64,000 bases of DNA from Planctomycetota bacterium (GCA_014584395.1 JACTMY010000017.1:104012-168011); one strand, 5' to 3'. Numbered from the stretch's first letter, positions 35,120 through 44,789 are shown. Numbers and translations are program-made. The notes: generated from the sequence alone by a model not told the origin.

Positions 35120-37600
35120 TTAACGGTTGAACAAAAATTCCCGGCTCGTCAACACGGCCCAAACCAGGTCTTCGAGCAACTCCCGGCGCTGCTCCGGCGG
35201 CTCTTTCTGCAGCAGTTCCATGAGTTGTTCCTTTTCCTTTGCGGTCGGAGCGCGGCACAAGGCGCTGCGATAGAGTTGATCCACGATGTCGGCCGCGGGC
35301 GTCTTTTGCTCCTGCCAGCGGCTGATGAGGCTGTTCGGATCGCGCAGCTTTTGATTCAGCGTTTCGCCGTTGCTCAAGTGTAAGGCTTGCGTGACCGTGG
35401 CCTCCTCGAGCCGTTCGCAGGCGCAAGCCACTTCCCGCTCCGGCCGGCCAAAGGCGTCGAGGAAATAAGACACCACCTTCGTGTCCGGCAATTGGATGGC
35501 GCGCATGCCCAGGGGATAGTCAGCCGTGCCTTCCACTCCGCCCGTGCCGCCGGAGTGGACCTGATTGAATGGCGTGGGCACGAGCGTGAGTTGAGTGTAG
35601 ACGTCGAGCAGCACCTCGGCCGACAGCCGTTTGACCAGGAAGCGCGTGTAAAACCGGTCGTCCGCCGCGTTCTCGGGCAAGGCCGAGGCGGACCGCTGAT
35701 AGGCCGCGGAGTTCATGATCGCGCGGATGAGCGCCTTGACGTCGTGACCCGATTGAATGAACTCCTTTTCCAGATCGGCTAGCAGTTCCGGGTGCGAGGC
35801 GGGATTGCTCAGCCGCAGGTCGTCCTCGGGTTCGACCAACCCTCGGCCCATCAAGTGCCGCCAGACGCGGTTGATGATCGCCTTGGCGAAGTAAGGGTTT
35901 GCCGGCGCGGTGAGCCAGTCGGCCAGAGCCGTCCGCCGATCCATGGTGCTGTCCAGGGGCAGCGCTTCGCCATCGAGCGGCGTCGGCGGCATGGGGATGC
36001 CTCGGCGCAGGTGGAGCACCTCGCCGCTGGGCAGCGCCTTCGCGATCACCTCGCCGCCCCGGTCGCCATTGAACAGGCCCACGCGGCTGAAGAGGTTGGC
36101 GAACTGCCAGTATTGATCCTGCGTCCACTTCTCCAGCGGATGGTTGTGGCAGCGGGCGCAGCCGATGGACATGCCCAAAAAAGTCACGGAGGTGGTCTCG
36201 GCGCGCTGGGCCACGTCCTTGTGCAGGAGAAAAAAGTTGACCGCGCCGTTGTCCAGGTTGCTGCCCTGCGCCGTGAGAATGGAGCGGGCGAAGCGATCCC
36301 AGCCGACGTTTTGGGCCACGCTTTGGCGAATGAATTGGTGGAACGACCAGATGGCTTTCTGCGGCAGTTTTCGCGAGGAGACAAGCAGCAGGTCCGACCA
36401 TTTGTAAGTCCAAAAGTCGATATACTCGGGCCGGCTCAGCAGGGCGTCGATCAGCTTGGCCCGCTTGTCGGGAGCCGTTTCCTTGAGAAAACGCTCCTGT
36501 TCCGGCAGCGTGGGCAGCGTGCCGATGGCGTCAAGATACGCCCGGCGGATGAACTCCTCGTCCGAGCAAAGCGGCGATGGTTTGAGCCGCAGGTCCATCA
36601 GCTTCTGGTTGATCGGACCGTCGATGCGGTTGTGATAAACCCCAGCAACCGCCTCCCCCGCAACCGGCAGCGTGACGGGCGGATGAGCGAACGGCACGCG
36701 GATGCCGCAGTTGGCGATGTGATTATCGAACCAGGCGGAGATGGCCGCTTCACCGTGGCCCTTGACCTGAACCCGATTCTCCTCCATCACCGTGGCCACC
36801 GCGTCTTCGCTGCTGCTGAACTTGCACCATCGCGTCACGTCCCGAACCTGGCCGTTGTTATAAACGGCTTGCACGATGACCCGCAGCTCCGCTTCGGGTT
36901 GGAGCCTAAGGTGCGGAGGGTAAATTGCCAAACGAACTACTTTGGGTTCATCCAACTGGGGACCGATGGCGCCTTGCTTCAGCCATTGCAGCAACAGTTC
37001 ATATTCGGGCAGATCCGCTTCCAGTCGCTTGCCCCCGCCATGTTTGACCTGGCCCAGAGGCTTGAGGAGGAACAGACTTTGTTCGGGGTGCACCAGGTCG
37101 ATCCGCCGGCCTAGCGCCTGGCGGGTGAGGACCAGATGATCGGCCTCGGGATCGTAGCCGCGCAGGGACAACTTCATGCCGCCTTTGCCCGCCAAGGCGC
37201 CGTGGCAGGCGCCGCTATTGCAACCAGCGTGGGTGAGGATGGCGAGCACGTCGGCGGTGAAGCGGATGCGGGCCGGCTCCTTCGTGCCTTGGACCGTGAC
37301 CGGGATCTTGGACGTCTGCTCCCCAAGTTGCACTTCGATGTGCGTTTGACCGTCGGCCACGGGCCGGACGATGCCGATCTCGTCCACGGTGGCGACCTGC
37401 GGGTCGAGGCTGCGATAGGTCGCTTTCGTCGTGGCATCTCCCGTGCAATGGCCCCCTTCTTGCGGGCCAACCCACAGGGGCTGTTGTGGATTCAATGGTC
37501 CAACGTGGACTTCGCGCGGGAAGACCGCCAAGCCATCGGCCCCCAGCAGCAACCCCGGACAGCTCGCCACACCGATCACGACACAGAGCAGTCGCAACAT
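35120..37600 (-). CDS. Ig-like/PSC1-like/DUF1549/DUF1553 protein
   Basis: An 826-residue exported protein with a signal peptide at 1-20. An N-terminal bacterial Ig-like (BIG2) domain (about 25-110; DGQTHIEVQLGEQTSKIPVTV) comes before a cytochrome-like segment with the variant motif CNSGACHG, then DUF1549 (including a canonical CARCH and NHPLEKW) and DUF1553 (ANPYFAKAIINRVWRHLMGRG). It differs from the larger paralogue at 27.7 kb by having the Ig domain and lacking the long beta insertion. The partner DUF1501 gene lies upstream (gap 72 bases) instead of downstream. Heme attachment at the first motif is uncertain because it has four residues between the cysteines. Confidence 0.9.
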   Translation of the reverse strand: MLRLLCVVIGVASCPGLLLGADGLAVFPREVHVGPLNPQQPLWVGPQEGGHCTGDATTKATYRSLDPQVATVDEIGIVRPVADGQTHIEVQLGEQTSKIPVTVQGTKEPARIRFTADVLAILTHAGCNSGACHGALAGKGGMKLSLRGYDPEADHLVLTRQALGRRIDLVHPEQSLFLLKPLGQVKHGGGKRLEADLPEYELLLQWLKQGAIGPQLDEPKVVRLAIYPPHLRLQPEAELRVIVQAVYNNGQVRDVTRWCKFSSSEDAVATVMEENRVQVKGHGEAAISAWFDNHIANCGIRVPFAHPPVTLPVAGEAVAGVYHNRIDGPINQKLMDLRLKPSPLCSDEEFIRRAYLDAIGTLPTLPEQERFLKETAPDKRAKLIDALLSRPEYIDFWTYKWSDLLLVSSRKLPQKAIWSFHQFIRQSVAQNVGWDRFARSILTAQGSNLDNGAVNFFLLHKDVAQRAETTSVTFLGMSIGCARCHNHPLEKWTQDQYWQFANLFSRVGLFNGDRGGEVIAKALPSGEVLHLRRGIPMPPTPLDGEALPLDSTMDRRTALADWLTAPANPYFAKAIINRVWRHLMGRGLVEPEDDLRLSNPASHPELLADLEKEFIQSGHDVKALIRAIMNSAAYQRSASALPENAADDRFYTRFLVKRLSAEVLLDVYTQLTLVPTPFNQVHSGGTGGVEGTADYPLGMRAIQLPDTKVVSYFLDAFGRPEREVACACERLEEATVTQALHLSNGETLNQKLRDPNSLISRWQEQKTPAADIVDQLYRSALCRAPTAKEKEQLMELLQKEPPEQRRELLEDLVWAVLTSREFLFNR

Positions 37601-37672
37601 TTTGGAGTTCTCGACAAAACTTTAACCACTCACCACGACCTCGACGGACCGGGGCCTTTTGGCGCCGACCCG

Positions 37673-39058
37673 TTAAAACAAATCCCGGATTGGCTGAACG
37701 GAGTAGTCCACCAAAGGAATGGGGCGATTCTGCGGTCCGCGGAGTTCTTGATGCGGATCCAGCCCCAGACCATGGTAGACCGTGGCGGCCACTTCCGCCG
37801 GGCTGATGGGCCGCGCTTTCGGATAGGCCCCGATCTCATCCGATTCGCCGATGACCCGGCCGCCCTGGATCGGCCCGCCCCCCATGAGCACGGTCCAGAC
37901 GCCGGGATGATGATCGCGTCCGCCCGCCGGGTTGATCTTCGGTGTGCGGCCAAATTCGCCCATGGCGATGACCATTGTCTTTTCCAGCAACCCGCGCACT
38001 TGCAAGTCCTCCAGCAGTGCGGAGTAGGCTTGATCGAAATTGGGCGCCACCAGTCGGCTCATTTCCTGAATGTCGGTGAACGGGCGGGAACCATGGATGT
38101 CCCAGGTGATTTCATCGAAGACGGTTTCGAACATGTTGATCGTGACAAAACGAACGCCCCGCTCGACGAGCCGGCGGGCGAGCAGACAGCATTGACCGAA
38201 GCGGGTTCGGCCATAGCGATCCCGCAGCGGGTTAGGCTCGGCGTCGAGTTGAAAGGCCGAGCGCGCTTGCGGGTTGGTCATAAGGCGATAGGCCAAGGAG
38301 AAGTTGTCGTCCATTTGCTGGGCCTGGGGGCTGGCTTCGAAAGTTTTCATGGCCCCGTCGACGGCTTCGCGGAGTTTTTGTCGGCGGTCGAGCCGCTGCG
38401 CGGAGATGTAATCCGGGGGCAGCAGGTCGGGTACTTTGAACTTCGGATCGGAAGGGTCGGCGTTGAGGATGAACGGGTCGAACGACTTGCCGAGATAACC
38501 CGCGTTCTGGCCGTGGGGAAGATTACCGCCGGTGCGGCCGATGGGCCGAGGCATGAGCACATGGGCGGGCACTTCTCCCCGCTGGCCTTTGAGGTGTCCC
38601 AGCACGCAGCCCATGTGCGGATGTTCGATCCCGCCTTGAAACAGCCGCCCCGTCTGCATCATTTGATGGCCCGTGTCATGGACCGCTGTCGCCGTGTGAT
38701 ACACGCTGCGGATGAGCGAGATCTTGTCCATGTGGGCGGCCATCTTGGGGAAGATCTCGGTGATTTGGATGCCGGGCACCTTCGTGGCGATGGGGCGAAA
38801 CGGGCCGCGGACTTCCGCCGGCGCGTCGGGCTTGGGGTCCCAGGTATCCAATTGGCTCGGACCGCCGACGAGGAAGAGCAGGATGCAATTGATATCGTTA
38901 TCCGCCGCGGGCTTATCCTGTTCGCGGGCCGCCGCTTGCAGGGTCAAAAACTTCGGCAGCGTCAAACCGAGCACGGACAAGGCCCCGGCATGCAGGAAAT
39001 CACGCCGCGAAGAGCCATCGCAAAAGTGGACCGAACGGTGGGCGTCGAAACGAAACAT
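37673..39058 (-). CDS. DUF1501 protein with Tat-like signal
   Basis: A 461-residue DUF1501 protein. The ATG at 39058 is chosen for its GGAGGAGA six bases upstream; the frame is open further upstream without one. A Tat-type signal (SRRDFLHAGALSVLGLTLP) directs export. Conserved family patterns include LLFLVGGPSQLDTWDPKPDA, SLIRSVYHT, AMGEFGRTPKIN and GGRDHHPGVW, the region thought to coordinate metal in this phosphatase-like fold. It leads the minus-strand unit that continues with the Ig/DUF1549 gene, a small membrane gene and the WD40 gene. Confidence 0.9.
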   Translation of the reverse strand: MFRFDAHRSVHFCDGSSRRDFLHAGALSVLGLTLPKFLTLQAAAREQDKPAADNDINCILLFLVGGPSQLDTWDPKPDAPAEVRGPFRPIATKVPGIQITEIFPKMAAHMDKISLIRSVYHTATAVHDTGHQMMQTGRLFQGGIEHPHMGCVLGHLKGQRGEVPAHVLMPRPIGRTGGNLPHGQNAGYLGKSFDPFILNADPSDPKFKVPDLLPPDYISAQRLDRRQKLREAVDGAMKTFEASPQAQQMDDNFSLAYRLMTNPQARSAFQLDAEPNPLRDRYGRTRFGQCCLLARRLVERGVRFVTINMFETVFDEITWDIHGSRPFTDIQEMSRLVAPNFDQAYSALLEDLQVRGLLEKTMVIAMGEFGRTPKINPAGGRDHHPGVWTVLMGGGPIQGGRVIGESDEIGAYPKARPISPAEVAATVYHGLGLDPHQELRGPQNRPIPLVDYSVQPIRDLF

Positions 39059-39343
39059 CAACGTCTCCTCCTGGGGGGGACAGCGGAGGGGCGGCGGGAC
39101 AATCCGGGTCCAGTATAATCGTTTCAAGGCGGGGTTGTCAGCAAAATCTGAGGATTTGCCAAAGCCAGGGACAGACTGGCCGGGCCTGATGTCCGGCCTG
39201 CAACGAATCTACAGGGAACGACTGCCTGGGGTCCAATCATCTTCATCCGCGCTCTTGCTCCCAAGCGGCCTTTGCAGTCAGATTACATGGTACATGAATG
39301 AAGGACGGGACTGGCGAAAGAAGACGATCTTAGAAGGTGAACC

Positions 39344-39713
39344 ATGGCGGACAACGTTCCCAAAGCACCGGCCAAAGGGCCGATTCTCTTGGCGGTCATG
39401 ATCATCACCGTCGGCGTGGGCTGGCTGCTGACCGTTCAGGGCATCGGACCGGGTATTAAATGGATCTAGACCCTGGGGCTTGGTTGGCGTGTTCACCTTC
39501 GTCCTCAGCGGCGGCGTCGATAAAATGAGCGTGGTCATCGGTCCCTTTTTTATTGTCGGTAGTTTCCTCTCCATCCTGCGGCAAACGGGCCGACTCGAAA
39601 CCGACGTCGAAATCCCCATCCTGGTCATACTCATTGGCGCGCTCCTGCTCGCCGCCCGACTGCCGCAGGTGCCGTTGCCCCGCTGGTTCGACCTTCGGGA
39701 TAAAACCTCGTGA
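39344..39713 (+). pseudogene. Small multi-helix membrane protein, apparently frameshifted
   Basis: The ATG at 39344 (GAAGGTG upstream) gives one helix (ILLAVMIITVGVGWLL) and GPGIKWI before TAG. The next frame continues with two more helices (LVGVFTFVLSGG, VVIGPFFIVGSFLSIL, then ILVILIGALLLAA) ending PLPRWFDLRDKTS. Taking out one base in TCTAGA (39468-39473) removes the stop and joins the frames as KWIRPWGLVGVFTF, giving about 122 residues with three helices. It could be a broken gene, a read error, or two overlapping tiny ORFs. Family not recognised. Confidence 0.5.
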
Positions 39714-39979
39714 TCGGTTCGTACCTTGCCGGGTAATAGCTTCTCTAACTTTATGCCATGTCAAAAGTTGACGCTGAACGATGCTACATCAAGTTCAAGT
39801 CGTTGATTGATCCGCATGTTATCCTCATGAAGAATTAATGCAACCCACGCCTCATTTATTTGACGATGGCATAGTCAATGACCTATACCATCCACATGCC
39901 ACACAGCAAAGGAACAGATGCAGCCTGTGTCTCAACCAATTCTGAATGAGTTGTAAATTCGACCGCGTAGGGCGTTGTA

Positions 39980-41269
39980 ATGTCAGCGATTGCATCACCG
40001 ACAAATGAAATGGCGGCTGTGGCCAAGACGCCCAATCGCTTCCGCTTTATCGATGGCCTGCGCGGCTTCGCTTCGATCTGCGTCGTCCTGGCGCATTTGT
40101 CTTGGTTTATCAACCAATCCTCCGTGCATGAGTTGTTGCCTGATTTTGATCGCCTCATGAAATACCTTACGGTCGGCGCCTCCCGCTACTTTTTCGTTAT
40201 CACGGGATTCGTGCTCACGCACCTTTTGATCCGGACCGCGCCGCAATGGCCCCAGTTTCGCTATCTCTTTAGCCGGCGTTTCTTGCGCTTGAGCATCCCC
40301 TATTGGGTCTCATTATTCCTGGGGGTGGGTCTTATTTGGCTGGGCAACGTCATTTTCACGGACCGCATGCAAACGCTGCCCACCGTGGAGCAGTTCATCG
40401 CCCATCTGTTGTATGTTCAGACCATTTTCAGCACCGAATTTCTAAATGTCGCTAACTGGACGCTTGCCATCGACCTGCAGTTTTTCACTTGCTACACCTT
40501 GGGCTGGTTCCTTATTCGTTGGCGCATGAACCAATTGAATGAAGCGCAGCAGCAGCGCTTCCGCTGGATGATGATTATCGCTTCGGTGCCGCTGGCCCTG
40601 ATCGCCGTCTTCGCCAGCCTCGAAGCGCAAACCATCTCGAACAATTGGTTCATCGTCTTCGTGCACATCCACATCATGGGCATCCTCTGCTACATGAGCC
40701 AACGGAATCGCTGGGCTAGCGTGTGCCTGGTCATCATTTGGATCGTTTCGACGACCCATTTCTACTTTCAAGAACGCTATCCGCGCGGCCTGCCCACGGG
40801 GTCGATCATGGCTCTGATCTTGTTCCTGGCCGTACACCGCCAGGCGCTGGATCAATGGCTCATCGGACCCGTCTGGCAATGGCTCGGCAAAATCTCCTAC
40901 AGCTTGTTTCTGACGCACATGCTCGTGTTGCCCCACGTCTGCAACCTGGGCCGGCGCTGGTTCGGCGACACGCCGGCCTTCGCGGCCTGTTGGCTCACCG
41001 CCGCGTTCGCCTTGAGCTTCGTGGCCGCCTTTCTTTTCCACCTTGTTGTCGAGCGGCCGGTGGGCGCCTGGGTGCGGAGATGGAAGCGCCCCCCGGTCAG
41101 GCCTACAACAGCGCCGCCGACTCTGGATCTCCATCAACCGCAAGCGTCTGATCAATTCGTTCCCGTCAACGCCTATTCGGGCGTGTTGGACACAAAGGTC
41201 CAAAAGAACATCTCCCCTTCGGAAAGTGCTTCCGACCACTCAAAGGGCAAAGCAGCGACTGATAGCTGA
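39980..41269 (+). CDS. Acyltransferase family 3 (OafA/YrhL-like) membrane protein
   Basis: A 429-residue protein with about ten transmembrane helices. It has the hallmark start RFIDGLRGFASICVVLAHLS, with His of the conserved R-H pair, and later helices such as WLGKISYSLFLTHMLVLPHV, the usual C-terminal signature. These integral membrane enzymes O-acetylate or O-acylate sugars of lipopolysaccharide, peptidoglycan or exopolysaccharide using acyl-CoA on the cytoplasmic side. The tail (about 365-429) is hydrophilic and may be disordered. It stands alone, far from the glycosyltransferases. Confidence 0.9.
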   Translation: MSAIASPTNEMAAVAKTPNRFRFIDGLRGFASICVVLAHLSWFINQSSVHELLPDFDRLMKYLTVGASRYFFVITGFVLTHLLIRTAPQWPQFRYLFSRRFLRLSIPYWVSLFLGVGLIWLGNVIFTDRMQTLPTVEQFIAHLLYVQTIFSTEFLNVANWTLAIDLQFFTCYTLGWFLIRWRMNQLNEAQQQRFRWMMIIASVPLALIAVFASLEAQTISNNWFIVFVHIHIMGILCYMSQRNRWASVCLVIIWIVSTTHFYFQERYPRGLPTGSIMALILFLAVHRQALDQWLIGPVWQWLGKISYSLFLTHMLVLPHVCNLGRRWFGDTPAFAACWLTAAFALSFVAAFLFHLVVERPVGAWVRRWKRPPVRPTTAPPTLDLHQPQASDQFVPVNAYSGVLDTKVQKNISPSESASDHSKGKAATDS

Positions 41270-41674
41270 TCGATGTAATCTGGTATCGCTGTTGTGCTGC
41301 TCGGCCATGGCAGAGTGCGTTAATGGCGGGTTGTTGCAATTATCAAGTCGACTCGACAGGGTCAGAAGCGCCATCGCTAGGTGGCATGGCTCGGTCACAT
41401 GCACATGCAATCAGCTCCGAATCCTCGATGATTTTTGCTGATCCATCTCGGTCATGGATGAAGGTCGCTGGTTCACCATCATTGTTCAAGTTTTTACAAA
41501 AATGCTTGCTCGGTTAGCGGATTCGATGGGAATGACTTTATCACCTCCAGAGTGTGTGCATGAGGCGATTCAATCGAAATATGAAATATTTGGCATATTA
41601 CTTTGCATGATCAACGAAGGCTGGCTAGAATGGCCCTGGTTCAATTTTTATTTTTCAATCATAGGGAGTTTGGC
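41270..41674 (+). other. 405-base intergenic stretch
   Basis: No protein with coding character is visible. The first part is mixed in composition and the last ~180 bases are AT-rich. The only signal seen is the candidate promoter at 41603-41631 for the PEP-CTERM gene downstream. Short open frames here have no Shine-Dalgarno or domain. Confidence 0.5.
41603..41631 (+). promoter_or_regulatory. Candidate promoter of the PEP-CTERM gene
   Basis: TTGCAT (41603-41608, 3 of 6) and TAGAAT (41626-41631, 5 of 6) are separated by 17 bases. The -10 ends 43 bases before the GTG at 41675, in an AT-rich leader. A good -10 with a weak -35; consensus-based only. Confidence 0.4.
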
Positions 41675-42460
41675 GTGAATAAGTCGATCCATTTGGCTTC
41701 CTTGATAGCCATTTTCATGTGCGCATCGGTCTGTGCTGACGTCATTGTGCCCAACTACACCGCGGGTGTGGAAGCGGATGGCACCTTTTCCCTCACTTCC
41801 ACCGCATCGGCAGGCCGCACGTATCAAATGACCATTAGCTCCAGTCAATTATCCAGCGTGATCGGCGAGGAACTCATCGGCATGCAGTTTCGGCTCAATG
41901 GCGCTGCCAGTTCGTGGCCTTTGGCCGATGCCAACTATGCCTTTTGGAATATCTTCATCGGCCCGGGCGTCAGTCCGGCATCGATGAGCAATACGTTTGC
42001 GGTGAATTTCAGCGGCACGAGCACGCAGGTTCGCAGCGGGGCCCTCTCCTTTACCACGGGCAGTTTCCCGAGCGGCAGTTCACCGAACAACTTCGGTCCG
42101 ACCCTGACGTTCAACACGCCTTATTTGTACACTGGCGGCGATCTCACGGTTGAAATGCGGTTCGCTCAGCAGACCGGTGCCACCACCCAATCGCCCTTGG
42201 ACGCGGTGTTGGCATCGGGTGGACCAGGCAATGGCTGGGGCGTGGATTTCGCAGCCCGATGGACGGGGAACGCAGACGGAACCTCGGGATCCAACGGCAA
42301 CTTCTTGGTGACCAATTTCCTCACCCAATCCGCGGTCCCCGAACCCTCGACGATGATTTTGGCTGGTGCGTCGCTGGCGAGCGTCGTTTTCTGGCAGCGG
42401 CGCCGCCGAAGCAGCAAGCCTGCGAAGTCTAATACCGCCAACAGCCTCCCAAACGCGTGA
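41675..42460 (+). CDS. PEP-CTERM-anchored exported protein
   Basis: A 261-residue protein. The start is GTG 41675 with AGGGAG six bases upstream. A signal peptide (IHLASLIAIFMCASVCA) is followed by a Ser/Thr/Gly/Asn-rich beta-type domain and a C-terminal sorting signal: VPEPSTM, then LAGASLASVVFWQ and RRRR. The protein is exported and anchored, or released, via an exosortase encoded elsewhere. The middle has no known catalytic motif, so a structural surface role is likely. A strong terminator follows 30 bases after the stop. Confidence 0.85.
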   Translation: MNKSIHLASLIAIFMCASVCADVIVPNYTAGVEADGTFSLTSTASAGRTYQMTISSSQLSSVIGEELIGMQFRLNGAASSWPLADANYAFWNIFIGPGVSPASMSNTFAVNFSGTSTQVRSGALSFTTGSFPSGSSPNNFGPTLTFNTPYLYTGGDLTVEMRFAQQTGATTQSPLDAVLASGGPGNGWGVDFAARWTGNADGTSGSNGNFLVTNFLTQSAVPEPSTMILAGASLASVVFWQRRRRSSKPAKSNTANSLPNA

Positions 42461-42490
42461 CTTAAACCGCACATCAAGCTATTCTAGACC

Positions 42491-42523
42491 AAGCCCGCCG
42501 TTTGCATGACGGCGGGCTTTTTT
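42491..42523 (+). terminator. Rho-independent terminator
   Basis: An 11-bp stem AAGCCCGCCGT / ACGGCGGGCTT (42491-42501 with 42509-42519), a 7-base loop and a run of T to 42523. It closes the PEP-CTERM gene. The minus-strand gene at 42555 converges on it but lacks a T-run on its own strand. Confidence 0.88.
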
Positions 42524-42554
42524 CATGGATGGGTGGTGCTCAAGGGGCTGCTCT

Positions 42555-42839
42555 TCACGGCACCGTTGGATATCGTGGCGATGGCTGCAGATGGCCCATG
42601 ATGCCGTCCCAATGTTCCCGGCAAAAGAAGCCCCGTTCGGTGCCGCTGCGTGGATCCTCATTCGCATGATCTTCGACGCAATCGGGCAAATGCAAGCGTT
42701 GCCGCAGGGCAGCCAGATCCAGAAAGCAATTGAAATAAGCCCATTCCCGGCAAAGGTCCGACCAGGCCTGGCCGCGATACGTCTCGGGGATGCCGCGTTG
42801 GATGAGTTCAGCTTCAAGCGGCTGCAAATGATCGCACAT
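42555..42839 (-). CDS. Conserved small Cys/Trp-rich hypothetical protein
   Basis: A 94-residue protein. The chosen Met (42839, MCDHLQPLEAELIQRG) starts the conserved-looking part; two ATGs at 42911-42914 would add a non-conserved stretch. Patterns such as ETYRGQAWSDLCREWAYF, LHLPDCVEDHAN and GFFCREHWDGIMG recall a family of short proteins seen in varied bacteria, with Cys and His spaced as for possible metal binding. This is from memory of pattern, not a search. It is convergent with the PEP-CTERM gene. Confidence 0.65.
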   Translation of the reverse strand: MCDHLQPLEAELIQRGIPETYRGQAWSDLCREWAYFNCFLDLAALRQRLHLPDCVEDHANEDPRSGTERGFFCREHWDGIMGHLQPSPRYPTVP

Positions 42840-43077
42840 GGAAATGCGCTCTTTGGATGAACGGTCTGACTGATGCAATACTAGCGCTGCTTTGTTCCAT
42901 GATCCATTCATCATCGGCCGACTAGTTGCAAACCTTCAACCTAAGAATACTATGGTCGTCCATTCCTGAAAACCATGCATGACCTTGATGTGCATCTTCG
43001 GCCACAGAAGAAATCCGTGGACCATGAGGTTGGAAGCGAAAGCTGAAAACGTCGCCGATCGAATTATCGCGATGCAG

Positions 43078-43162
<85 letters not shown>

Positions 43163-43175
43163 AGGGGGTTACCTC

Positions 43176-43204
43176 ATCATACGGACGCTGCAAAACCGCT
43201 TCAA
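43176..43204 (-). promoter_or_regulatory. Promoter of tRNA-Leu
   Basis: On the minus strand TTGAAG (43199-43204, 4 of 6) and TATGAT (43176-43181, 5 of 6) are 17 bases apart, placing the start of transcription a few bases before the tRNA 5' end at 43162. It lies between the pckA stop and the tRNA. Confidence 0.6.
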
Positions 43205-43217
43205 GTTCGGACCCGCC

Positions 43218-44789
43218 TTAGCCCAGGATTTTCTGAAGCTGTTCGCGGAACATCCCCGCCAGGCGGCGGGCCGACTCGTCATAGGCCTTTGGATCGGCCC
43301 ACGTGGAACGGGCATCGAGAATGGCGTCCGGCACCTGGGGGCAGCGGCGCGGCACGTCAAAGTGAAAGATCGGGTCGGGCTGATAGGGCACGTCGTTGAG
43401 CGCTCCGGCCAGGGCGGCGTCGAGCATGGCCCGGGTGTAAGCGAGTTTCATCCGGGAAGCGCCGCTGGTGGCGGAGCCTCCGGTCCAGCCGGTGTTGACC
43501 AGCCAGACCTGCGAGCCATGCTTTTGCAGTTTTTGTTTGAGCAGGTCCGCGTAGCGCTGGGGAGGCAGCGGCATGAAGGGAGCGCCGAAGCAGGTGCTGA
43601 AGGTGGCGGTCGGTTCGGTAACGCCCGCTTCGGTCCCCGCCACCTTGGCCGTGTAGCCCAGGAGAAATTGTTGGACGGCTTGCTCGTGGTTGAGCCGGCT
43701 GATCGGCGGCAGCACGCCAAAGGCATCGCAGGTGAGAAAAACGACATTGGCGGGATGTCCCGACATGCCGGTGAGATCGCAGTTGTCGATGAACTCCACG
43801 GGATAGGTGACGCGAGTATTTTCCGTGACTGAGGCGCTGTCGTAATCGGGGACGCGGGTGGCGGGATCGACGATGACGTTTTCGAGGACCGAGCCAAAGC
43901 GGATGGCGTTCCAGATTTGCGGCTCGCCTTCCTGGGAAAGGCGGATCGTCTTGGCGTAGCAGCCGCCTTCAAAATTGAAAATGCCTTGATCGGACCAGCC
44001 ATGCTCGTCGTCGCCGATCAGTCGGCGGCGCGGGTCGGCCGACAGCGTGGTCTTGCCCGTGCCCGAGAGGCCGAAGAACAGGGCCGCGTCGCCCTGGCTG
44101 CCCACATTGGCGGAACAGTGCATGGGAAAGACGTTCTGCTCGGGCAGGATGAAGTTCATGTAGCTGAAGACGGATTTCTTGGTCTCCCCGGCGTACTCGG
44201 TGCCGACGATGAGCACTTCGCGCTGGCCAAAATGGACGGCGATGCAGGCTTCCGAACGCGTGCCATCCAGTTCGGGAATCGCCTTGAAGCCGCAGAGGTT
44301 GACGAGGGTCATTTGCGGCACGAAGTGGGCCAGTTCCTTGGGCGTCGGCCGGCGGAACAAGGTGTAAGCGAATAGGCTGTGCCAGCATTTCTCGGTGATG
44401 ATGCGCACGGGCAGTCGAAAGCGCGGATCGGCCCCGGCAAAGCCATCGAAGACGAACAATTCGCGCCCCTGGGCATAGGCCTGGGCGCGGAGCTTGAGGC
44501 TGGCGTAGCGATCGGCCTCCAGGGGTTGGTTGATCTTGCTCCAGCCGATGCGCGGATCGATCGCCGGGTCCTTGACGATAAAGCGGTCGCTGGGCGAACG
44601 GCCGGTGCGCGGCCCGGTGCTCACCACGAGGGCGCCGTTGGACGCCAGGAAACCTTCGCCCCGGGCCACGGCCATCTCGATCAGCTGCGCGGGCGCCAGG
44701 TTCCGCCAAACTGGACCATGCCGCGGAAGTAAAGGAAGCGCGATCGAGGAAGGTTCGGAGGCGTGAGGCCCGCGAGAATGGGCGGACAT
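43218..44789 (-). CDS. pckA: Phosphoenolpyruvate carboxykinase (ATP)
   Basis: A 523-residue enzyme that turns oxaloacetate and ATP into phosphoenolpyruvate, CO2 and ADP, the entry to gluconeogenesis. Family signs are TGPRTGRSPSDRFIV, the P-loop GLSGTGKTTLSAD near residue 240, GDDEHGWSDQGIFNFEGGCY with metal-binding residues, and the C-terminal GGSATSGASRMKLAYTRAM. The length fits the ATP-type (about 530). The start at 44789 has AGGAAA upstream and a promoter at 44844-44873. The only neighbours are the tRNA-Leu gene and a divergent DUF1569 gene. Confidence 0.95.
   Translation of the reverse strand: MSAHSRGPHASEPSSIALPLLPRHGPVWRNLAPAQLIEMAVARGEGFLASNGALVVSTGPRTGRSPSDRFIVKDPAIDPRIGWSKINQPLEADRYASLKLRAQAYAQGRELFVFDGFAGADPRFRLPVRIITEKCWHSLFAYTLFRRPTPKELAHFVPQMTLVNLCGFKAIPELDGTRSEACIAVHFGQREVLIVGTEYAGETKKSVFSYMNFILPEQNVFPMHCSANVGSQGDAALFFGLSGTGKTTLSADPRRRLIGDDEHGWSDQGIFNFEGGCYAKTIRLSQEGEPQIWNAIRFGSVLENVIVDPATRVPDYDSASVTENTRVTYPVEFIDNCDLTGMSGHPANVVFLTCDAFGVLPPISRLNHEQAVQQFLLGYTAKVAGTEAGVTEPTATFSTCFGAPFMPLPPQRYADLLKQKLQKHGSQVWLVNTGWTGGSATSGASRMKLAYTRAMLDAALAGALNDVPYQPDPIFHFDVPRRCPQVPDAILDARSTWADPKAYDESARRLAGMFREQLQKILG

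Noticed and set aside
35097..35426. N-terminal extension of the 48-residue membrane protein
   Set aside because: The extra residues are out-of-frame translation of the DUF1549 gene; the Shine-Dalgarno supports a start at 35096.
37136..39118. Plus-strand 660-codon open frame
   Set aside because: It is antisense across the DUF1501 and DUF1549 genes, crosses their gap and has no recognisable domain.
41454..41678. 74-codon open frame before the PEP-CTERM gene
   Set aside because: No Shine-Dalgarno, no domain, and it overlaps the candidate promoter and the start of the PEP-CTERM gene.
42479..42817. 112-codon minus-strand frame overlapping the small conserved gene
   Set aside because: It is an alternative frame of the 42555-42839 gene and includes the terminator of the opposite gene.
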